Assembly (NCBI GenBank): GCA_900544425.1
Contig: UQUX01000050.1
Location: 1-11,890, forward strand
Length of the DNA stretch: 11,890 nucleotides
Source of the DNA: an uncultured Collinsella sp.
Lineage (GTDB): Bacteria; Actinomycetota; Coriobacteriia; Coriobacteriales; Coriobacteriaceae
Reading direction: 5' to 3'
Of this stretch, positions 1 to 4,560 are shown in pieces (position 1 is the stretch's first letter; the number at the start of each line of letters is the position of its first letter). The notes under the pieces were generated by a model. That model was given only the letters and a program-made list of their open reading frames with translations. It was not told the DNA's origin and did not search any database. A program made the translations under genes and the position numbers.

Positions 1-624
1 CTCGACAAAGCTGCGAACCTCGTTCATGCGGAACGCGGGCTCGACAAAGTCGGGGTGCTCGTCATAGAGCTTGAGCAGCTTGTCCTGGAAAGCGGAAAGC
101 TTGAAGAAGTAGGACTCCTCCTGCACGCGCTCAAGCGGACGGTGGCAGTCGGGGCACAGGTGCTGGCCGACGCTGCCGTACTCCTCGTCGCCCTTCTGGA
201 CCTGTGTATCGGTGAAGTAGGTCTCATCAGGCACGCAATACCAGCCGTCGTAGCTGCCCTTATACAGGTAACCGGACTCCTTCATGCGCTCCCACAGGTA
301 CTGCACGGCATGATGCTGGCGCGGCTCGGTGGTGCGGATGAAGTCGTCGTTGGAGATCTCGAGCTTGTTCCAAAGCTCCTTGAAGTGCGGAGCCTGGCTG
401 TCGGTCCACTCCTGAGGCGTCATGTTGTGCTTGGCTGCGGCCTCGGCGACCTTCTCGCCGTGCTCGTCCATGCCGGTCAGGAACTTGACGTTATAGCCGG
501 CGGAGCGGCGATAGCGAGCCTGAACGTCGGCGATGATGGTGGAATAAGCCGTGCCCAGGTGCGGATCGGCGTTGACGTAGTAGATGGGCGTCGTGATAAA
601 GAACGAAGGCTTGCTTTGATCCAT
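1..624 (-). CDS. metG: Methionyl-tRNA synthetase, N-terminal 208 residues (3' end beyond window)
   Basis: This class I aminoacyl-tRNA synthetase charges tRNA-Met and initiator tRNA with methionine in the cytoplasm. The visible part starts MDQSKPSFFITTPIYYVN. It shows the HIGH-type ATP-binding motif as PHLGTAY (residues 21-27), the TGMDEHGEK segment (50-58), and a zinc-knuckle region with Cys130 and a CPDC pair (157-160). The KMSKS loop and anticodon-binding domain lie outside the window. The ATG at 624 is chosen because GGAGG sits nine bases upstream and the protein aligns from there with the family as I know it. It lies 69 bases downstream of rsmI on the same strand. A TAGAAT box at 664-669 in that gap could be an internal promoter, but no convincing -35 accompanies it. 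The family assignment is certain; only the end is missing. Confidence 0.97.
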   Translation of the reverse strand, partial: MDQSKPSFFITTPIYYVNADPHLGTAYSTIIADVQARYRRSAGYNVKFLTGMDEHGEKVAEAAAKHNMTPQEWTDSQAPHFKELWNKLEISNDDFIRTTEPRQHHAVQYLWERMKESGYLYKGSYDGWYCVPDETYFTDTQVQKGDEEYGSVGQHLCPDCHRPLERVQEESYFFKLSAFQDKLLKLYDEHPDFVEPAFRMNEVRSFVE

Positions 625-693
625 GGGGTTTGTCCTCCAGAAAAACGTTGCATACAGGGGATGATTCTAGCGCAAGGGCTGGATATCCTCCAT

Positions 694-1572
694 CTATTGC
701 ATATCGAGCACCATGGCATAGACATCGCGCTTGCGGCGCGAATACTTCTGAGACAGGCGCTTGGCCACCGCAGAGGCGGGCTCCCCCTCCTCGAGCGCGG
801 CGCGGATATCCTCGCGCAGGGCCTCGTCGGGATCCGCTGCCGCGGCGCCAACCGGTACGATGCCAGCCTCCTCGTCCTCGCTCGGCGGCGCGATGACCAG
901 CGCAATCTCGCCCTTTACCTCGCCGCGAGCACGCAGCTCCTCGGCGAGCTGGGCAGCGGGCCCGCGCAAGACCTCCTCGTGCAGCTTGGTGAGTTCGCGG
1001 CAGACGGCAACCTCACGCTGGGGAAAGACCTCCACCACGGCCTCGAGCGTCGCCACGATGCGATGTGGAGACTCGTAGAAGATGAGCGCGCCGGGCACCA
1101 CGGCAAGGCGCTGCAAACGGCGCACACGGTCGCCGTGCTTTCGGCCCAAAAAGCCCTCGAAGAAAAAATGCTCGCAGGGAATGCCGGACGAAACGAGCGC
1201 CGTGACGCAAGCAGAGGGCCCGGGAATAACTTCTACGGGCACATCGGCCTCACGTGCCGCCTCGACCAGCGCCTGGCCGGGATCGGACACGCTCGGCATG
1301 CCGGCGTCCGAGGCAAAGGCGAGGGTCTCCCCCGCCAGCAGACGGTCGACCAGGCCGGTGGCGCGGCTGGCGATCACATTCTCGTCGCAACGGACAAGCG
1401 GCTTGGAAATGCCCAGATGCATCAGCAGCTTTGACGTCACACGCGTGTCTTCGCAGCAGATGGCATCGGCGGCGGCAAAGGCCTCGCCAACGCGTGGGGA
1501 CAGGTCGCCCAGGTTGCCGATGGGCGTGCCGACCACATAGAGTTTGCCCGTATGGGCGCTGTTTTGCGTCAT
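694..1572 (-). CDS. rsmI: 16S rRNA (cytidine-1402-2'-O)-methyltransferase RsmI
   Basis: RsmI uses S-adenosylmethionine to methylate the 2'-O of C1402 in the decoding centre of 16S rRNA. The 292-residue protein has the usual family length. Characteristic motifs in order are VGTPIGNLGDLS (14-25), EDTR (41-44), ASDAGMPSVSDPG (87-99, the SAM-site SDAGxPxxSDPG signature), PGPSA (117-121), FYESPHR (165-171), CRELTKLHEE (191-200) and GEIALVI (221-227). The last 50 or so residues form a basic C-terminal tail. The start lies six bases after the stop of the family-5 hydrolase gene, with AGGTTGAT as a modest ribosome site, so the two are probably co-transcribed and coupled. metG follows on the same strand. 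Methylation and aminoacylation genes sit together, while the hydrolase is the odd partner. Confidence 0.97.
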   Translation of the reverse strand: MTQNSAHTGKLYVVGTPIGNLGDLSPRVGEAFAAADAICCEDTRVTSKLLMHLGISKPLVRCDENVIASRATGLVDRLLAGETLAFASDAGMPSVSDPGQALVEAAREADVPVEVIPGPSACVTALVSSGIPCEHFFFEGFLGRKHGDRVRRLQRLAVVPGALIFYESPHRIVATLEAVVEVFPQREVAVCRELTKLHEEVLRGPAAQLAEELRARGEVKGEIALVIAPPSEDEEAGIVPVGAAAADPDEALREDIRAALEEGEPASAVAKRLSQKYSRRKRDVYAMVLDMQ

Positions 1573-1578
1573 ATCAAC

Positions 1579-2640
1579 CTATTCAATCATGCCGCGCTCG
1601 AGCGTGCCGAGCGCCGCGCGGGCGTCCCATGCTGCAATGCGCTTCTCGGTCTTCCACGTTTGGAAGAACCAACCGGCAGCCGGCGCAAACGAAGCCAGCT
1701 GATTGGCGATAAACACGCGCTCGTAGGCATTGCGGCCCTCGGGCGTAACCGACGAGTTGGCAAAGATCGCCGCGCCCGACCATTCGCCCACCAGCACGGG
1801 GAACCCAGTTGAAATCGCTTCTTTAAGCTCGCGCTTGTTACGCGAAATCGCCGTCGTCAGCCCGCGGGGGCTCGTGATGTCGAGCGCATGCTCGTCGCGG
1901 TAATGGTACAGGTGAAGGTCCATGTAGACGTTCTTGTACTTGGCGCCGCGCATAAAATGCTTCCACTCGCTGGGATGCCCCGACGACGAGAAAACGACGA
2001 TCTTATCCTCGGGCATATACGAACGGACGAGCTCGTAAGCATCGCGATAGAAATTGCGCAGGTAGTGAGCAGGAATGCCATCCGTCATGGTGAAGAGGCT
2101 CTTGCGGACACTCATCTGCGGCGTATCCAGCAGCTCAATACCCAGCAGGCTCTCGGCCTCGCCGTAGCGATCGGCCAAGCGCTCGAGCACGTCGAGTGCG
2201 ACATGACGACCGTTGGTGGACGAATGCCACTCGGCAACAGCCTCCGGCGTGGCGGGCGAATCGTTGGAATCGCCCTGGCCACCGGGCACAGTCGCCAGGT
2301 CAAGCAGCACGCGGATGTTGTACTTGGCAGCCCACTCAATCGCGCGGTCGATGTAATCGACAACCGAGATGTAGGAGGCATCGGACTCCTGTGAGCCAAA
2401 GGCATACCAAGGCACCGGCAGGCGCACGGCGTTGAGGCCGATCTGCGCCATGCGACGGAAATCGTCCTCGCTCACAAACGTCTCGTAATGACGGCGCATG
2501 CGCTCGTTATAGGCGGCGGTGCCCATGGCCTCCTGCAGCTCGGCCGCGTTGGATGCACCGGTCGCCGCGTATAGCGACGGGGTCACCCAAGGCTCGGGAA
2601 TAAACCAGCCAGAGAGATTAACGCCGAGTATCCTCTCCAT
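1579..2640 (-). CDS. GH5-family glycoside hydrolase relative (exo-beta-1,3-glucanase-like), acid/base Glu missing
   Basis: The 353-residue protein matches the GH5 exo-beta-1,3-glucanase pattern along its length: GVNLSGWFIPEPWVTPSLY (6-24), DFRRMAQIGLNAVRLPVPW (60-78, with the conserved Arg73), IELLDTP (168-174), DLHLYHY (241-247, His243/Tyr245), VGEWSG (284-289, nucleophile Glu286) and GWFFQTWKTE (323-332). In active members the fourth block reads IELLNEP, whose Glu is the catalytic acid/base; here Asn-Glu is Asp172-Thr173. The DLHGAPG block is also changed, to DLATVPG, losing its His. The DNA reads GAT ACG at this point. There is no signal peptide, so it should be cytoplasmic. The ATG at 2640 is chosen because AAGGGGG lies six bases upstream and homology starts there; an in-frame ATG at 2835 would add 65 residues that look non-coding. 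Substrate and activity are unknown, and a non-catalytic role is possible. Confidence 0.88.
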   Translation of the reverse strand: MERILGVNLSGWFIPEPWVTPSLYAATGASNAAELQEAMGTAAYNERMRRHYETFVSEDDFRRMAQIGLNAVRLPVPWYAFGSQESDASYISVVDYIDRAIEWAAKYNIRVLLDLATVPGGQGDSNDSPATPEAVAEWHSSTNGRHVALDVLERLADRYGEAESLLGIELLDTPQMSVRKSLFTMTDGIPAHYLRNFYRDAYELVRSYMPEDKIVVFSSSGHPSEWKHFMRGAKYKNVYMDLHLYHYRDEHALDITSPRGLTTAISRNKRELKEAISTGFPVLVGEWSGAAIFANSSVTPEGRNAYERVFIANQLASFAPAAGWFFQTWKTEKRIAAWDARAALGTLERGMIE

Positions 2641-2659
2641 CACTGCCCCCTTCGGATCG

Positions 2660-2676
2660 TGCAGGCCGAGCCTGCA
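2660..2676 (-). promoter_or_regulatory. Leader hairpin just upstream of the GH5-like gene's ribosome site
   Basis: TGCAGGC and GCCTGCA form a perfect seven-base-pair stem with a three-base loop. It ends about seven bases before the AAGGGGG ribosome site of the GH5-like gene and falls within its predicted 5' untranslated region. There is no following U-tract, so it is not an intrinsic terminator. A role in translation or mRNA stability is only inferred. Confidence 0.45.
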
Positions 2677-2705
2677 TCGTATTGCATAGGAAAAGTATCG
2701 TTTTG

Positions 2706-2742
2706 AGTATACCCGCGCGTGCGGACAGACGACCGAACGGTC
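2706..2742 (-). promoter_or_regulatory. Candidate promoter and TetR-type operator for the GH5-like gene/rsmI/metG run
   Basis: On the minus strand a TATACT -10 box lies at 2706-2711, about 66 bases before the GH5-like start codon. No TTGACA-like -35 is found at the right distance. The position it would occupy is overlapped by a perfect inverted repeat, GACCG-AA-CGGTC (2731-2742), flanked by further partly symmetric ACAGAC/TCTGT bases. GACCGNNCGGTC palindromes of this kind are typical TetR-family operators. No regulator gene is in the window, so the regulator would act from elsewhere. The promoter assignment rests on the -10 box alone. Confidence 0.45.
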
Positions 2743-2875
2743 TGTAAAGTGGCGCAAAAGCGGGAGGAATGTCTGAGCGGGCGGGCCCGAGATGTGCACG
2801 CACGTCGGAAGTAAGCGCCGGAAAGCGCATCCCACTCTGAAGCCAAATTCCGGGACGCAATTTCCGCAGAGCCCT

Positions 2876-2909
2876 CAATAAAAGAAAAGGACCCCTTTGC
2901 AGAGGTCCT
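2876..2909 (-). terminator. Rho-independent terminator of tRNA-Phe
   Basis: On the minus strand AGGACCUCU and AGGGGUCCU pair into a nine-base-pair stem (one G.U) closed by a GCAA tetraloop, followed by a U-rich run UUUCUUUUAUU. It starts about a dozen bases after the tRNA 3' end. The opposite strand has a C.A mismatch in the stem, which supports function in the tRNA direction. Confidence 0.88.
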
Positions 2910-2922
2910 AGTCAATTCAAGG

Positions 2923-2995
<73 letters not shown>

Positions 2996-3006
2996 ATTTG
3001 AGGTGT

Positions 3007-3021
3007 GCCTTGTTTCAAGGC
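3007..3021 (-). other. Short hairpin in the tRNA-Phe 5' leader
   Basis: GCCTTG-AAA-CAAGGC is a perfect six-base-pair stem with a three-base loop. It lies between the -10 box and the mature tRNA 5' end, at or just after the predicted transcription start. It could shield the 5' end of the precursor before RNase P cleavage, but this is only inferred. Confidence 0.35.
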
Positions 3022-3027
3022 TTGATT

Positions 3028-3055
3028 AGTATAACCAAGGACGCGTTCCGGTCAA
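3028..3055 (-). promoter_or_regulatory. Sigma-70-type promoter of tRNA-Phe
   Basis: Minus-strand TTGACC (3050-3055) and TATACT (3028-3033) are separated by 16 bases, close to the vegetative consensus. An A/T-rich stretch at 3061-3079 directly upstream of the -35 could serve as an UP element, as expected for a stable-RNA gene. Transcription would begin around 3020, about 25 bases before the mature tRNA. Confidence 0.85.
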
Positions 3056-3118
3056 CCGAGAATTTTAAAAAAGTTTTTGAGCACAGCCTCGGTTCTATAA
3101 ATCGGCACGTCAGAGGCA

Positions 3119-3406
3119 TCAGCCGGCAGCAAGAAGTTTTTCACTCAGAGCCGCACGGGCAAACTCACTTGGCGTCATCCCCTCGGCAGCCGCCCGTCGA
3201 CGAATGGCCTCCTTCATTCCCAGAGGAATCTTGACCGACAGCGTTGCCGTCCCCTCACCTGAGAGCGGGGGCCGTCCATGCACGATCCCACCAACGGTGT
3301 GTTCGCCATCCGGAAACTCTCCGCGCTCGTACGACTCGCACCACGCGTCAATCATTTCATCCGTTACAACCTGACCATTAGCGGCCGTATACGTCTTGCC
3401 CATCAT
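3119..3406 (-). CDS. Ribbon-helix-helix antitoxin-like protein (BrnA-like position)
   Basis: This 95-residue protein (94 if the second of two adjacent ATGs is used) ends in a ribbon-helix-helix DNA-binding domain. The strand is TATLSVKIP (53-61), followed by two helices, GMKEAIRRRAAAEG (63-76) and TPSEFARAALSEKLL (78-92). The acidic N-terminal half (DEMIDAWCESYERGEFPDGE, 16-35) would be the toxin-binding part. Its ATGATG start overlaps the TGA of the upstream toxin-like gene, and the ribosome site AAAGGGG lies in the end of that gene, so translation is coupled. Spacing favours the second ATG, at 3403. Toxin-first order with an RHH partner is the brnTA arrangement. It probably represses its own operon. 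No clear terminator follows it. Confidence 0.75.
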   Translation of the reverse strand: MMGKTYTAANGQVVTDEMIDAWCESYERGEFPDGEHTVGGIVHGRPPLSGEGTATLSVKIPLGMKEAIRRRAAAEGMTPSEFARAALSEKLLAAG

Positions 3407-3669
3407 CGACCCCTTTGCCGAGCCTGTTCAATCTCCTGCCAAAATTTCTTCTGGACTGGAGACAAGGCATGAATGATAAGCCACCCACGGACAAGCTCGA
3501 CCGCGACAAGCTCCACGCTTCGTCCGTCTGGGAGCCATCCAATCGCAAGCCATCTCGGCGGCTCGTCCTTCGACTCGCGACGAATGCACTCAGTAACCGC
3601 AAGCCAAGCGCTAAGCACCTGCTTTTCCGTCAGGTGCTTTTTAGCGTTGGGATGAATCTCAACATCCAT
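3403..3669 (-). CDS. Candidate BrnT-like toxin (small RNase-type fold)
   Basis: The 88-residue product begins MDVEIHPNAKKHLTEK. Its pattern resembles BrnT: an N-terminal KxxKH-like segment (10-12), a helix (16-31), a strand pair RWLAIGWLPDGRSVELVAVE (39-58), then WLIIHALSPVQKKFWQEIE (63-81), which occupies the place of the BrnT RISARxATxxExxxY tail. BrnT toxins are ribosome-independent RNases with a RelE-like fold. The similarity is read by eye and the catalytic residues are not securely assigned. The ATG at 3669 is chosen because GGAGG lies nine bases upstream; reading further upstream in frame adds 32 residues of unlikely Trp/Arg-rich sequence. It lies 58 bases after the end of the DUF192 gene and overlaps the antitoxin start. 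Confidence 0.68.
   Translation of the reverse strand: MDVEIHPNAKKHLTEKQVLSAWLAVTECIRRESKDEPPRWLAIGWLPDGRSVELVAVELVRGWLIIHALSPVQKKFWQEIEQARQRGR
3613..3642 (+). terminator. Terminator-like hairpin antisense to the toxin-like gene
   Basis: On the plus strand AAGCACCTG and CAGGTGCTT form a nine-base-pair stem with a nine-base loop, followed by TTTTT. It has the form of an intrinsic terminator for plus-strand transcription, although no plus-strand gene is visible. On the sense strand the same stem falls in codons 10-19 of the toxin-like gene. It may be chance within coding sequence. Confidence 0.35.
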
Positions 3670-3694
3670 GCATCTTCTCCTCCATCTTACCCAA

Positions 3695-3709
3695 TTTCGT
3701 ATGACGAAA
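3695..3709. promoter_or_regulatory. Inverted repeat upstream of the toxin-antitoxin pair (candidate operator)
   Basis: TTTCGT-ATG-ACGAAA is a perfect six-base inverted repeat with a three-base spacer, starting 26 bases upstream of the toxin-like start codon. RHH antitoxins commonly bind such short repeats to repress their own promoter. A weak TTGGCG-like -35 lies a little upstream, but no good -10 was found, so the promoter itself is uncertain. Confidence 0.4.
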
Positions 3710-3727
3710 GTCCACTGTCGCCAATTC

Positions 3728-4087
3728 TTAAGCCGGCACGCGTTGGAGAGCAGGGGTCGAAACAATGATTGAAGGACGCTCTAGTACGGCCCAGGCGCCG
3801 GGGCAGGAGCACATGCGCCAAGGGCGGACGTTTTCGTAGCGCGCGAGGATATTGCCGTCGCGATCGATGAAGGCGATGTCGATGGGATAGGCCATAAAAC
3901 ACGTATGGACCGAAGAGCAGCGTGGAAACGCCATGACGAGCGGCAGGCCGTTGGCGGCAACCGGACGCCGTCCCAGCATGCCGCGCAGGCGCATGACAAA
4001 CGACTCCGCTACCACAAACTCGGCCGGCGTCCAACCCAGCCTATTGAGTGCCCGCGCGTAGGCGATGTAGGACGAGACCGCGGTCAC
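3728..4087 (-). CDS. DUF192 family protein, last gene of the Tad operon
   Basis: This 119-residue protein belongs to DUF192 (PF02643). The evidence is RLRGMLGR (33-40), SSVHTCFMAYPIDIAFIDRD (58-77) and RPWRMCSCPGAWAVLE (88-103), in the family order. The biochemical function of DUF192 is not established. No signal peptide or membrane segment is seen, so a cytoplasmic location is inferred. The GTG at 4087 is preferred over an ATG at 4108: GTG overlaps the preceding tadE stop by four bases (GTGA) and has GGGGG seven bases upstream, whereas the ATG lacks a ribosome site. Coupling to the pseudopilin genes suggests a role linked to the pilus. Confidence 0.85.
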   Translation of the reverse strand: MTAVSSYIAYARALNRLGWTPAEFVVAESFVMRLRGMLGRRPVAANGLPLVMAFPRCSSVHTCFMAYPIDIAFIDRDGNILARYENVRPWRMCSCPGAWAVLERPSIIVSTPALQRVPA

Positions 4088-4560
4088 ATGACCACCCCCG
4101 GACGCCATGGATCGACCGTCACCGCGCGTTCATGCGCGAGCACGGCCGGCGCCCCCAGGGAAACGCCGGCGATGCTCAGCGAACTCGGCCATGGCTCGTA
4201 GTGCATGGTGCAGGTATAGGTCCTAAACGTGCCAGAAAGAGAGAGCAGGCTACCATCCGATGACGCCGCGCCTTGCTCGCTCGAGACCTCGACCTGCAGG
4301 TCATATCCCTCCATGGCATCCTGAATCTGAGCTTGAACAGTCGCGGAAGCGTCAATGGAGCTCTCGTCACCCTCCCCGCCCGGCGCCACAGCGTGCGCCA
4401 GCACGATGTCGGGCACCACGCGGTCGAAGCGCGCGACCGCGCCGGCAAAGATCATGACGTTGTACGCGATGAGAGCCAGCACGAGCAGGACAGGCGTGAC
4501 CATGGCCATCTCGACCGTCGCCTGGGCACGCTCCTCGCGAAAGCCCGTGCGAATGCCCAT
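4084..4560 (-). CDS. TadE-like pseudopilin (second copy)
   Basis: The 158-residue protein has the TadE-type N-terminus: a short basic leader (MGIRTGFREER), then the prepilin-like motif AQATVEM (12-18) with Glu17 at +5 if cleavage falls after Ala12, and one hydrophobic helix (about 18-41). The remaining 115 residues should lie outside the membrane. They are acidic at first (GGEGDESSID) and end in beta-rich sequence. TadE proteins are minor pilin-like components processed by the TadV/CpaA peptidase and needed for Flp pilus assembly. The start codon overlaps the stop of the TadG-like gene by one base (TAATG), which fixes the start and implies coupled translation. Two Cys residues are present, one in the leader-distal domain at 117. 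Confidence 0.88.
   Translation of the reverse strand: MGIRTGFREERAQATVEMAMVTPVLLVLALIAYNVMIFAGAVARFDRVVPDIVLAHAVAPGGEGDESSIDASATVQAQIQDAMEGYDLQVEVSSEQGAASSDGSLLSLSGTFRTYTCTMHYEPWPSSLSIAGVSLGAPAVLAHERAVTVDPWRPGVVM

Noticed and set aside
55..1434. 459-codon open frame on the plus strand
   Set aside because: It lies antisense to metG and rsmI, both unmistakable. Long antisense frames are expected in high-GC coding sequence, and its product shows no recognisable domain.
2641..2835. 65-residue N-terminal extension of the GH5-like protein
   Set aside because: The added residues are Cys/Arg-rich with no signal peptide, they span the candidate promoter and leader hairpin, and a good ribosome site precedes the ATG at 2640.
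2998..3234. 78-codon plus-strand frame
   Set aside because: It covers the tRNA-Phe promoter and the antisense of the RHH gene, and has no ribosome site or domain.
3670..3765. 32-residue N-terminal extension of the toxin-like protein
   Set aside because: The extension is Trp/Arg-rich, overlaps the inverted repeat and the end of the DUF192 gene, and the ATG at 3669 has a strong ribosome site.
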